64,000 bases of DNA from PALSA-894 sp963734185. Lineage in GTDB: Bacteria; Pseudomonadota; Alphaproteobacteria; Rhizobiales; Xanthobacteraceae. Numbering within the stretch: position 1 is the first letter of the stretch; each line of letters begins with the position of its first letter. Made by a program: the position numbers and the translations under genes. The stretch covers positions 1,612,001 through 1,676,000 of the forward strand of contig CAVTGA010000002.1 in assembly GCA_963734185.1 (NCBI GenBank), read 5' to 3'. Below are positions 1 to 6,486 of the stretch, piece by piece. Below the pieces are notes generated by a model. That model did no database searches. It saw only the letters and a program-made list of their open reading frames with translations, and was not told where the DNA came from.

Positions 1-1
1 C

Positions 2-118
2 CCTTTGTTCGGGGTCGCGGCCGGGCATTTGGTGCTCGGCGACCCCATATCCTGGGCATTCGCCGTGGCCGTGGTTCTGGTCATAACCGGGCTGGTGCTG
101 GTGAATCGGCCGGGGTAG
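2..118 (+). CDS. C-terminal end of a DMT/EamA-family permease (partial)
   Basis: An open frame enters from the left edge and stops at a TAG at 116-118; 38 residues are visible. They contain a loop ending in LVLGDPISW followed by a hydrophobic segment and the short tail LVNRPG. The pattern of a Gly-Asp/Glu-Pro loop before a last membrane helix is usual for the end of EamA-type drug/metabolite exporters. Only one membrane segment is visible, so substrate and family are tentative. Confidence 0.55.
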   Translation, partial: PLFGVAAGHLVLGDPISWAFAVAVVLVITGLVLVNRPG

Positions 119-150
119 TTGCTCCGGCCTTTCCCACGCTCCGGCGGGTT

Positions 151-173
151 CCCTCCCCCCTTGTGGGGGAGGG
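151..173. terminator. GC-rich hairpin between the permease and ispG
   Basis: CCCTCCCCC (151-159) and GGGGGAGGG (165-173) form a perfect 9 bp stem with a 5 nt loop. No run of T follows, so it is a weak intrinsic terminator at best. It may equally be one of the short palindromic repeats scattered between genes in this window. Confidence 0.4.
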
Positions 174-229
174 TTAGGGAGGGGGTAGGGGTTTGACGCA
201 ACAGTTCCACTCTGGCACTCGATAGCCCC

Positions 230-1495
230 ATGGACATGAGCACAGACCTCCAAGCCGGCCCCGCCGCCCGCCGCGTATCCGTGGGCGTGAAGGTCGGCAA
301 CGTCATGGTCGGCGGCGGCGCCCCCGTGGTGGTGCAGTCGATGACCAACACCGACACCGCCGACGTCGAGGGAACCGCGCAGCAGGTCGCCGCGCTCGCC
401 CGCGCCGGCTCCGAGATCGTGCGCATCACGGTCGACCGCGACGAGGCCGCCGCCGCGGTGCCGCGCATCAAGGAGCGGCTGGCGCAGATGAAGGTCGACG
501 TGCCGATCGTCGGCGACTTCCATTACATCGGCCACAAGCTGCTCGCCGACCATCCGGGCTGCGCCGAGGCGCTCGACAAGTACCGCATCAATCCCGGCAA
601 TGTCGGCTTCCGCGAGAAGCGCGACCGCCAGTTCGGCGCCATCGTCGAGATGGCGATCAAGCATGGGAAGCCGGTGCGCATCGGCGCCAACTGGGGCTCG
701 CTCGACCAGGAGCTGCTCACCCACCTGATGGACGAGAACACCAAGTCGGCGAACCCGCAGGACGCGCGCGCGGTGACGCGCGAGGCCATGGTGCAGTCGG
801 CGCTGCTCTCGGCCGCGCGCGCCGAGGAGATCGGGCTCCCTCGCGAAAAAATCATCCTCTCGGCGAAAGTTTCGGCGGTGCAGGACCTGATCGCCGTCTA
901 CCTCGATCTCGGCCGGCGCTCCGACTACGCCATCCACTTGGGGCTGACCGAAGCCGGCATGGGCTCGAAGGGCATCGTCGCCTCTTCAGCCGCGCTCGGT
1001 GTCCTGATGCAGCAGGGCATCGGCGACACCATCCGCATCTCGCTCACGCCCGAGCCGGGCGGCGACCGCACCGTCGAAGTGAAGGTCGCGCAGGAGCTGT
1101 TGCAGACCATGGGCTTCCGCACCTTCGTGCCGCTGGTGGCGGCGTGTCCGGGCTGCGGGCGCACCACCTCGACCACGTTCCAGGAGCTCGCGCGCGACAT
1201 CCAGGACTTCATCCGCGACTCGATGCCCACGTGGAAAACACAATATCCCGGCGTGGAAACGTTGAACGTCGCCGTGATGGGCTGCATCGTGAACGGCCCG
1301 GGCGAGAGCAAGCACGCCGACATCGGGATCTCATTGCCCGGCACCGGCGAGACGCCCGCGGCGCCGGTGTTCATCGACGGCAAGAAGGCAGTGACGTTGC
1401 GCGGGCCGACCGTCGCGGCGGATTTCAAGAGGCTGGTGATCGATTACATCGAGCGCAGATTCGGGGCCGGGGTGGGGAGGAGTGCGGCGGAGTAA
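230..1495 (+). CDS. ispG: 4-hydroxy-3-methylbut-2-en-1-yl diphosphate synthase (IspG/GcpE)
   Basis: Penultimate enzyme of the non-mevalonate (MEP) isoprenoid pathway; it reductively opens methylerythritol cyclodiphosphate to HMBPP using a [4Fe-4S] cluster, in the cytoplasm. The 421-residue length fits the bacterial family. The N-terminal TIM-barrel part contains VQSMTNTDT and GDFHYIGH. The C-terminal Fe-S part shows the cluster cysteines in CPGCGR (Cys306, Cys309) and GCIVNGPGE (Cys352) with the conserved Glu359. A second ATG two codons downstream (236) is an equally possible start. It stands alone, with no sign of an operon; the polyprenyl synthase that would use its product lies about 13 kb away. 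Confidence 0.96.
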   Translation: MDMSTDLQAGPAARRVSVGVKVGNVMVGGGAPVVVQSMTNTDTADVEGTAQQVAALARAGSEIVRITVDRDEAAAAVPRIKERLAQMKVDVPIVGDFHYIGHKLLADHPGCAEALDKYRINPGNVGFREKRDRQFGAIVEMAIKHGKPVRIGANWGSLDQELLTHLMDENTKSANPQDARAVTREAMVQSALLSAARAEEIGLPREKIILSAKVSAVQDLIAVYLDLGRRSDYAIHLGLTEAGMGSKGIVASSAALGVLMQQGIGDTIRISLTPEPGGDRTVEVKVAQELLQTMGFRTFVPLVAACPGCGRTTSTTFQELARDIQDFIRDSMPTWKTQYPGVETLNVAVMGCIVNGPGESKHADIGISLPGTGETPAAPVFIDGKKAVTLRGPTVAADFKRLVIDYIERRFGAGVGRSAAE

Positions 1496-1591
1496 ACGAG
1501 CGTCAAGCTGAACTCGCGGCCGCAGCGCTTCGCTCGCGCGCAGATTCGTTAAGTCCGTCCCTTCCGCGCGAACAAGAAGCAGTTCCCTTGC

Positions 1592-1987
1592 TTGCGAGGC
1601 CTTGCTGTGCAGCAGCTGAAACTCAAGCCCGGTGCCGTTCGCGAACCGCACTCACACCCAAATGCCGAGCAGCTGGACTATTGCGTGGCCGGTCACGCTC
1701 AGGTCGGTATTGTCGGCCCGGAAGGTCAGAAGCAGATTCTCGATCTTCACGAGGGAGACATATCGTTCGTGCCTCGAGGATATATCCATTGGATTCAGAA
1801 TGTCGGCAACGGACCCTTGCACTTTCTCGTCATACTGTCCGATGCGCTTCCGGAAACGATCGAACTATCCGAGACCCTTTCGGGAGTTCCGGACAAGACG
1901 CTGTCGGCGTCGCTCGGGGTATCTGAAAAGGTCCTGGCAGAACTGCCCAAGAAGACAGTTACAATCGGTGCCGGCTCCAACATGTAG
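1592..1987 (+). CDS. Cupin-fold protein, probably an N-terminally broken copy
   Basis: A single-domain cupin with metal-ligand motifs: His20, His22 and Glu26 in REPHSHPNAEQLDYC and a later His66. It resembles the complete cupin at 12755-13255 almost end to end, and relatives with this HPNA/DYC pattern are oxalate-decarboxylase-like. The best available start is a TTG, but recognisable homology (QFPCLRG, matching SFPIVTG in the other copy) runs upstream of it to an in-frame stop at 1550-1552. The roughly 25-30 residues that should precede it are missing. This suggests a decayed or frameshifted gene rather than a good start at 1592. Function unknown; any catalytic activity is unproven. Confidence 0.6.
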   Translation: MRGLAVQQLKLKPGAVREPHSHPNAEQLDYCVAGHAQVGIVGPEGQKQILDLHEGDISFVPRGYIHWIQNVGNGPLHFLVILSDALPETIELSETLSGVPDKTLSASLGVSEKVLAELPKKTVTIGAGSNM

Positions 1988-2073
1988 GGACAGCAGAGCG
2001 TAGAATGGGAACGCGCGTACCCACGCAGGCGCCGGTATAGATAAGGAGGGCTGGCGGGCTCACTTGCCGATCC

Positions 2074-2328
2074 TTAACGTGCTGTTGAGCTCCGTCTGCC
2101 CGCCTTACTGGGTCTTGTCATCCGCACCCCTGCGCCACCGTTCTCAGCGATGAACGTGATGCCCGCCTGCTCCAGGGCGCGTCGCAATTTCTCCACCGAC
2201 GACAATCGTGCGTCGGCCCCGCCTTCGAAACGATTGACGGTGTTGACGCCGATGCCGGCCGCCTTGGCCAGATCGTTGGTGGTCCAATTCAAGGCCGCGC
2301 GGGCCATGCGACATTGGGCTGGGGTCAT
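2074..2328 (-). CDS. XRE-family helix-turn-helix regulator (84 aa)
   Basis: A small Cro/CI-type DNA-binding protein. Residues about 5-60 form the helix-turn-helix unit (CRMARAALNWTTNDLAKAAG then IGVNTVNRFEGG). The short C-terminal end is basic (MTRPSKAGRRSSTAR). It is divergent from the gene at 2436. The inverted repeat GGTGA-N5-TCACC begins three bases upstream of its own start codon, and a second copy with the same half-sites sits in the promoter region of the divergent gene. The simplest reading is an autoregulated repressor of a two-way locus. The family is certain; the targets are inferred from site positions. Confidence 0.82.
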   Translation of the reverse strand: MTPAQCRMARAALNWTTNDLAKAAGIGVNTVNRFEGGADARLSSVEKLRRALEQAGITFIAENGGAGVRMTRPSKAGRRSSTAR

Positions 2329-2330
2329 TC

Positions 2331-2345
2331 GGTGAAATTATCACC
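2331..2345. promoter_or_regulatory. Operator 1 (inverted repeat) at the XRE regulator start
   Basis: GGTGA (2331-2335), AATTA, TCACC (2341-2345) is a perfect inverted repeat three bases from the regulator's ATG, where bound protein would block its expression. It shares half-sites with operator 2. Confidence 0.6.
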
Positions 2346-2352
2346 AAATGAC

Positions 2353-2380
2353 TTGACGTGGAATTTTCGATCAATATAGT
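2353..2380 (+). promoter_or_regulatory. Sigma70-like promoter for the gene at 2436
   Basis: TTGACG (2353-2358), a 16 bp spacer, then TATAGT (2375-2380). The start of transcription would fall at about 2387, inside operator 2, which is a typical repressor arrangement. Confidence 0.55.
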
Positions 2381-2385
2381 GTAAA

Positions 2386-2405
2386 TATCACCATGTAAGG
2401 TGATA
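2386..2405. promoter_or_regulatory. Operator 2 (TATCACC-N6-GGTGATA)
   Basis: TATCACC (2386-2392), six bases, GGTGATA (2399-2405): a perfect 7 bp inverted repeat overlapping the predicted +1 of the rightward promoter. Its core TCACC/GGTGA matches operator 1, pointing to one regulator for both. Confidence 0.6.
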
Positions 2406-2435
2406 AAGACACCGCTAAGAAGCGAAGAGAGTCCG

Positions 2436-2891
2436 ATGTGCGAATCGGCCAAGCTCACAAGGCGTGCCGCAATAGCAGGGCCGCTTGCCGTGGCTTGCAT
2501 GCCAAGCGCCACAACATCATCTATTGCCCCCGACCAGATCTTCTCCGCCATCGCGGCGCACCGGCGCGTCTATGCCGAACTGCTGAAGCTGTTCGACGCC
2601 CAGAGGGCGGCGGATGAGGCGGTGCAGCAGGCCGACGCCCTGGCGCGTCCGGCGCTCGAGGCACGGCTCAGCGCGCTGTGCCGCGCCGAGGGGCCGCTCG
2701 GCCGGCTCGAAATGCGCGCCTCCAACCGCATGGCCGCGACGGTGCCGACCACGCTCGACGGCGCGGTCGCGGTGCTGCGCTATCTGCGCGAGCTGTTCGA
2801 GCGCGATGACTATTCGCCGTTCGAGGATGACGAATATCGCAGACTGCTCAACTCGACCGAGTGCGCGCTCGTGCGGTATTGCGGATCGTAG
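2436..2891 (+). CDS. Hypothetical protein with a Tat-like N-terminus (151 aa)
   Basis: The ATG at 2436 is preferred over the upstream GTG at 2400, which lies inside operator 2; a purine-rich GAAGAGAG lies just upstream. The N-terminus LTRRAAIAGPLAVACMP looks like a twin-arginine signal (RR followed by a short hydrophobic stretch). The rest is helical and Ala/Arg-rich (AIAAHRRVYAELLKLFD, VLRYLRELFERDD). Short RR-leader proteins of this shape are common in Bradyrhizobium-like genomes but have no known function. Its TAG stop is supplied by the GTAG end of the palindromic repeat that follows. Expression is probably controlled by the divergent XRE regulator. Confidence 0.6.
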   Translation: MCESAKLTRRAAIAGPLAVACMPSATTSSIAPDQIFSAIAAHRRVYAELLKLFDAQRAADEAVQQADALARPALEARLSALCRAEGPLGRLEMRASNRMAATVPTTLDGAVAVLRYLRELFERDDYSPFEDDEYRRLLNSTECALVRYCGS

Positions 2892-2977
2892 CCCGGATTG
2901 CGTGCAACGCAATCCGGGGCGGTCTTACCCGCCGGCACAGCCAGCCCCGGATTTCGCTGCCGCTCAATCCGGGCTAC
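2888..2977. repeat. Family A intergenic palindromic repeat (complete)
   Basis: The ends GTAGCCCGGAT (2888-2898) and ATCCGGGCTAC (2967-2977) are exact inverted repeats, with further internal complementarity. Related copies lie at 9879-9975 and, partly, at 6405-6454. The left end provides the stop codon of the preceding gene. Confidence 0.8.
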
Positions 2978-3036
2978 GACTTGCTGAAGCGAGCCGAAGA
3001 GCACTATCGAGCCAACACCATGAAAGGCGCCTGATC

Positions 3037-3384
3037 ATGACCGGCAAGATCGCCGTGAGACGCGGCAGCGGCAACGTGTTCGCCGATCTCGGTTTCGACC
3101 GTCCCGAGGAGGAGCTCTTGAAGGCGCAGCTCGTGCGCGAAATCCGCGACATCCTCAAGCGCCGCCGGCTGACGCAGGCCAAGGCGGCGGAGCTGCTCGG
3201 TCTCAAACAGCCCGACGTATCCGCGCTGATCACCGGCCGCGTGCACAAGTTCACGCTCGAGCGGCTGCTGCGCTGCGTGCGACGGCTCGATCGGGACGTG
3301 GTCGTGGTGATCCGGCCGAAGCGGGCTGCATCTGCGGCTCGCTCGCGGCGCAAATCGGCGCAGCATAGGGCCATTGCGGCGTAG
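3037..3384 (+). CDS. HigA-like XRE-family antitoxin/regulator (115 aa)
   Basis: The sequence SGNVFADLGF at residues 10-19, then LLKAQLVREIRDILKRRRLT and QAKAAELLGLKQPDVSALIT, matches the helix-turn-helix proteins often paired with HigB/RelE-type toxins. The tail is basic. The ATG at 3037 is chosen because homology begins there. No toxin frame is found upstream: the 145 bp between the previous stop and this start is mostly a palindromic repeat, followed by about 50 nt that are open but too short to identify. It is either an orphan antitoxin or a stand-alone regulator. Confidence 0.75.
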   Translation: MTGKIAVRRGSGNVFADLGFDRPEEELLKAQLVREIRDILKRRRLTQAKAAELLGLKQPDVSALITGRVHKFTLERLLRCVRRLDRDVVVVIRPKRAASAARSRRKSAQHRAIAA

Positions 3385-3387
3385 TTT

Positions 3388-3482
3388 GTAGGGCGGGCAA
3401 AGGTGCGTAGCGCCTTGCCCGCGCGGGCCATTGGTCAGGCTTCAATGAAGATGGCGGGCACGCTTCGCTTTGCCCGCCCTAC
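3388..3482. repeat. Family B intergenic palindromic repeat
   Basis: GTAGGGCGGGCAAAG (3388-3402) is the exact inverse of CTTTGCCCGCCCTAC (3468-3482). The same family occurs at 4906-5037 and 58839-58999, with remnants at 7956-7970 and 44551-44565. Confidence 0.82.
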
Positions 3483-3507
3483 GATGCCGTGACGGCATCC
3501 AGATCAC

Positions 3508-4842
3508 TCACCCACCCCTTAGCGGCACCGGCTGGTCGGCGAGCATCGCCTCGATCGCCTTGCGCGTCGTGGCCGGATCGAGGCCGTGGTGCGCCGCCAA
3601 GTCCGCGCAGTCCGCCGCGATCGCGTCCGCGTCCTGCATCAGCTTGAGCCGCTTGTAGTGGTCGTCGCGCTGCAGGCCCATGCTGGCGCCGACGATCTCG
3701 AGCACGTTGAGGATCCGGAACGGGTACTCGGCCTCGTGCGCGCACAGCTCGCGATGATCCGGATGATAGACCGCGACCAGCGCGTCGACCTGAGCGTCGC
3801 GCGCGGCGTCGAGCTCGGCGCGATAGAGCTTCTGCTTGAAGTCCGGCAAGGTCGCCAGATAGTTGCTCATCAGCCCGGCGGCCGGCTGATGCAGATCGAC
3901 GAGTTCGATCCCCGGTACCGCGCCGAGCACCTGCTCGGCCGCCTCCATGGCACCGGTGACGCCGGGATGCCGGTGCAGCGCGATCCGCATCGCGACGCGC
4001 TCGCGCAGCAGCGGGCGCAGCGCCTCGAGCCGGTCGCGCAGGAACAGCATGAACGGCGTCATCTCGAACGGCCGCGCGCCGCGCGTCGTCTCGATCTGCG
4101 GCAGGGAGACTTCGGTCATCTGCACGTGGCAGGACGGGCACCACGACAGCACCTGGCCGCTCTTGCCCTGCGCCAGCTTGTCGATGGTCGCCGCGGCGAC
4201 GCGGGCGTAGGTCTCGGTGTCGCCCGCGCGCAATCGCATCACGCCGCAGCAGTGGCTCGGGCCGCCCATGACCTGGTAGGTGACGCCGAGCACGTCCATG
4301 ATGTCGAGCGCGAGCAGCGCGATGTGCGGCGTCTTGAGCACGTTGCAGCCGGTGTAGAACACGAAGTCCGGCCGCTGCGGCGCCGCGCCGGTGCCGAGGC
4401 TCGCACGTCCATCGGTCATCTGGCCGAGACGCTCCAGCAGCGCATCGTCGAGCTGCAGCTTCGACAGATGGGTGACGTCGCGGCTGACCAGGCGGAACGC
4501 GTCGACGCCGCGCTTGCGCAGATCGGACGCGGGCGCGTTCGCCTTCGCCATGACGGCGCGCGCCATCGCCAGCAGGAAGCGCGGGTTGACGCCGTAGTCG
4601 CAGGCGCGCACGCAGTCCCCGCTCATCACACAGGCATTGGCCCAGTTGCGTGCGGACGCGTTGCCTTCGCCGTGGCGCAGGAGGTCGATGACGCCGCCGA
4701 TCACCGCGCGCGGCTCGGCCGTCACGCCGCCCGGCTCGGTCACCGGACAGGCCTCGACGCACTTGCCGCAGCGCGTGCAGGCGTCGAGCATGGTGTCGAC
4801 GCGGTCCTGCATGGCTTGCTCGAACGTGGGGCTCATGGGCAT
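3508..4842 (-). CDS. (Fe-S)-binding protein, HdrD/GlpC-like
   Basis: A cytoplasmic redox protein related to the Fe-S subunits of heterodisulfide reductase and glycerol-3-phosphate dehydrogenase. The first cluster motif is CTRCGKCVEACP (Cys22, 25, 28, 32). The second has the spacing C-x5-C-x3-C (Cys71, 77, 81), a variant of the usual ferredoxin pattern seen in some members. CCG-type motifs follow (PSHCCG near residue 200, WCPSCH near 240). Length 444. No flavin or catalytic subunit is adjacent, so the electron donor and acceptor are unknown. It is flanked by two family B palindromic repeats and is probably monocistronic. Confidence 0.8.
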   Translation of the reverse strand: MPMSPTFEQAMQDRVDTMLDACTRCGKCVEACPVTEPGGVTAEPRAVIGGVIDLLRHGEGNASARNWANACVMSGDCVRACDYGVNPRFLLAMARAVMAKANAPASDLRKRGVDAFRLVSRDVTHLSKLQLDDALLERLGQMTDGRASLGTGAAPQRPDFVFYTGCNVLKTPHIALLALDIMDVLGVTYQVMGGPSHCCGVMRLRAGDTETYARVAAATIDKLAQGKSGQVLSWCPSCHVQMTEVSLPQIETTRGARPFEMTPFMLFLRDRLEALRPLLRERVAMRIALHRHPGVTGAMEAAEQVLGAVPGIELVDLHQPAAGLMSNYLATLPDFKQKLYRAELDAARDAQVDALVAVYHPDHRELCAHEAEYPFRILNVLEIVGASMGLQRDDHYKRLKLMQDADAIAADCADLAAHHGLDPATTRKAIEAMLADQPVPLRGG

Positions 4843-4905
4843 CCTGCCGGTGCGGCGTGCGCCGTCAGACTACTGCCGATCGCAGGCCGGTTGAACTCCG
4901 GTTTT

Positions 4906-5037
4906 GTAGGGTGGGCAAAGGCGCGAGATCGACTGGTCGGAATTTGCACGAACTCGCGCGCCTTTGCCCACGCGTTCGCCCCGTCCGCGTGGGCACGGCG
5001 CGCCTCGCTGCGCTCCGCCCGCCTTTGCCCACCCTAC
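4906..5037. repeat. Family B intergenic palindromic repeat (long copy)
   Basis: GTAGGGTGGGCAAAG (4906-4920) pairs with CTTTGCCCACCCTAC (5023-5037). A compensating T/A change relative to the other copies (GTGGG/CCCAC instead of GCGGG/CCCGC) keeps the stem intact. The interior contains GCGTGGGCACGGCGC, also found near 44490. Confidence 0.82.
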
Positions 5038-5043
5038 AATTCC

Positions 5044-5457
5044 TCAACACGCCACCACGCCGACGTGACCCTCCGCGCCATAGGCCAGAAGCTCCCGATC
5101 CCGCGTGATCAGCATCGCGCCGAGATCGCGCGCGGTCGCGAGCAGGATGCGGTCGGCCGGATCGCGCGGCGGCGTGCCGGGCAGGAACGACGCCGCGATC
5201 AGGATGTCGGGCGACAGTTCGGCCAGTTGAATGCCGGGGGTCGCCAGCAACCCGCGAAACCAGCGGTGCGGTGTCGCCGTCAGGTCGATGCGGCGCCGCG
5301 AGACGAGCTGACCGACCTCCCAGGCGGTGACCGGCGATACCAGCAGCGGCGTGCCTTCGCGCGACACCGCGTTGATCGCCTCGGTCGCAGCGCGCGCGAG
5401 CGGCTTGTCCTCGAACAGCCAAATCGCCGCGTGCGTATCGAGCAGGAGAGGCGACAT
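5044..5457 (-). CDS. PIN-domain ribonuclease, VapC-like toxin (137 aa)
   Basis: A PIN-fold endoribonuclease. The acidic metal-binding residues are in place: Asp7 in LLLDTHAAIW, Glu47 in SPVTAWEVGQL, Asp99 and Asp102 in PRDPADRILLATA and Asp120 in ITRDREL. Length and order fit VapC toxins. It begins seven bases after the stop of the upstream gene and should share its promoter. Unusually, the neighbour is not a classic VapB/AbrB/Phd protein but a protein of the kind annotated DUF7662. RNA target unknown. Confidence 0.85.
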   Translation of the reverse strand: MSPLLLDTHAAIWLFEDKPLARAATEAINAVSREGTPLLVSPVTAWEVGQLVSRRRIDLTATPHRWFRGLLATPGIQLAELSPDILIAASFLPGTPPRDPADRILLATARDLGAMLITRDRELLAYGAEGHVGVVAC

Positions 5458-5464
5458 TGGTCAG

Positions 5465-5893
5465 TCACCGCACTTCCGGTCCGTACTTTTTGTCCACTAG
5501 ATCGGCCCATTCGGGATCGGCCGGCTCGGTCAGATCGACGCCCGGTGGGATTCGGGTCATCCCCTTCAATGCGCCGAAAGCCGGGTGGCGGCCCTCCTTG
5601 GTGGCGTACGGCTGCAAGCCTGGTTGAGGCGTGGCCTCCGGAGGCGCCTTCCCGACACGGCGGAACACCAATTTTCGGCCTTCCACGTCGACCTGCGCGC
5701 TCTCGAAGCCGGCCGCGAGCCAGACCTTGGTCATCACGTTGTTGGAGGGGTTGTTGCTCCACCACGCGCGATGGTGCTGCGCCTTCGGCGGCAGCTTCAC
5801 CCCGGTGATCTTCTCGATCTCGCGGAACGTCAGCGGCACCTCGCGGGCGCGCTGGTTGAGCAGGAATTGTCCAAGCGGCTGGTATTTTCCCAT
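5465..5893 (-). CDS. DUF7662-like protein, probable antitoxin/repressor of the PIN toxin
   Basis: 142 residues. The N-terminal half, MGKYQPLGQFL then LTFREIEKITGVKLP and HRAWWSNNPSNNVMTKVW at about 41-58, is the hallmark of a small family I recall as DUF7662, without an established function. The C-terminal half is Pro-rich with an acidic end (TEPADPEWADL). It is the first gene of a two-gene unit with the PIN toxin and directly faces a palindromic promoter. Gene order, spacing and operator suggest that it neutralises the toxin and represses the pair; this is inference. Confidence 0.65.
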   Translation of the reverse strand: MGKYQPLGQFLLNQRAREVPLTFREIEKITGVKLPPKAQHHRAWWSNNPSNNVMTKVWLAAGFESAQVDVEGRKLVFRRVGKAPPEATPQPGLQPYATKEGRHPAFGALKGMTRIPPGVDLTEPADPEWADLVDKKYGPEVR

Positions 5894-5912
5894 GGCGAAG
5901 AGGCCTTTTTAC

Positions 5913-5938
5913 ACAGTGTGACACACTGTATATACAGT
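5913..5938. promoter_or_regulatory. Overlapping palindromic operators of the PIN module
   Basis: ACAGTGTGACACACTGT (5913-5929) is a perfect 7+3+7 palindrome, and ACTGTATATACAGT (5925-5938) is a perfect 14 bp palindrome sharing its ACTGT. Three ACAGT half-sites therefore alternate over 26 bp, covering the -10 box. This is typical of cooperative toxin-antitoxin autorepression. Confidence 0.72.
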
Positions 5939-5954
5939 AACGATTTCCTGTCAA
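5927..5954 (-). promoter_or_regulatory. Sigma70-like promoter of the PIN module
   Basis: On the minus strand a consensus TTGACA (5954-5949), a 16 bp spacer and TATACA (5932-5927) lead into the DUF7662-like gene. The -10 element lies within both palindromes. Confidence 0.68.
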
Positions 5955-6024
5955 GGCCTTTGGTTGATTCCTGCCCGCTCGGGCCGGCCGACGAAACAAA
6001 ATGACTTGCGCGCTGTTTAGTAGA

Positions 6025-6040
6025 TTGAGGGGGCCCTCAA
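6025..6040. promoter_or_regulatory. Short palindrome upstream of the Tat-signal peptide gene
   Basis: TTGAGGG (6025-6031), GG, CCCTCAA (6034-6040) is a perfect inverted repeat ending 15 bases before the ATG at 6056. It could be an operator or a leader hairpin close to the ribosome binding site GGAGAG. Confidence 0.35.
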
Positions 6041-6055
6041 ACCCGGAGAGATTTC

Positions 6056-6385
6056 ATGCAGCGGGGTAAGGAATTCCTAAGGAGCATTTTCGGCCGCGAG
6101 GGTGACACGACACTCTCCCGAAGAGACACCTTGGCCGGTCTCGGACTGGCCGGATTGCTGCTGGCAGCGCCGAAGCTGCTGTCGAGCCCGGCGGAAGCAA
6201 AGGCGCTGGACAAGCCCGCGGAGGCTACGGCCGCCGCCTCACCCAAGCCTGAGACGAAGCCTGCCGAGACCCGCGCCGGGGACAATGCGGACATCACCGA
6301 CCTGAGCTCGTGGCACCGGCGTTGGCATCGGCGCCGGCGTTACTGGCGCCGCCGCCGCTACTGGCGTCGCCGCTACTGGTACTGA
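6056..6385 (+). CDS. Small Tat-signal protein with an Arg/Trp/Tyr-rich tail (109 aa)
   Basis: A twin-arginine signal is plain: LSRRDTLAGLGLAGLLLAA at about residues 20-38, followed by a likely cleavage region PAEAKA. The mature part has an Ala/Pro/Lys/Glu linker (KPAEATAAASPKPETKPAE) and a strongly basic, aromatic tail of about 25 residues built from RRYW-like repeats. Export is very likely; folding is doubtful because the mature part is low complexity. Such RW-tailed leader proteins occur in Bradyrhizobium-like genomes without known function. A membrane- or polyanion-binding role is only a guess. GGAGAG precedes the ATG. Confidence 0.68.
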   Translation: MQRGKEFLRSIFGREGDTTLSRRDTLAGLGLAGLLLAAPKLLSSPAEAKALDKPAEATAAASPKPETKPAETRAGDNADITDLSSWHRRWHRRRRYWRRRRYWRRRYWY

Positions 6386-6404
6386 GACCGGCATCCTCCG
6401 CCCA

Positions 6405-6454
6405 GTGATCCGGGAACCTCGAACCGGATTTCGCTGACGCCTGATCCGGGCTAC
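6405..6454. repeat. Partial family A repeat
   Basis: A degenerate copy ending in ATCCGGGCTAC (6444-6454), identical to the right end of the complete copy at 2888-2977. The left end is not preserved. Confidence 0.5.
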
Positions 6455-6486
6455 GATCCTCCGACGACGTTCGCCGGAGGATCGCC

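Noticed and set aside
2978..3036. A possible HigB-type toxin tail before the HigA-like gene
   Set aside because: Only about 19 codons (YDLLKRAEEHYRANTMKGA) lie between the repeat and the antitoxin start; too short and not clearly toxin-like.
3586..5808. A 740-codon open frame on the plus strand
   Set aside because: Antisense to the Fe-S protein and the PIN module, and it also runs through a palindromic repeat.
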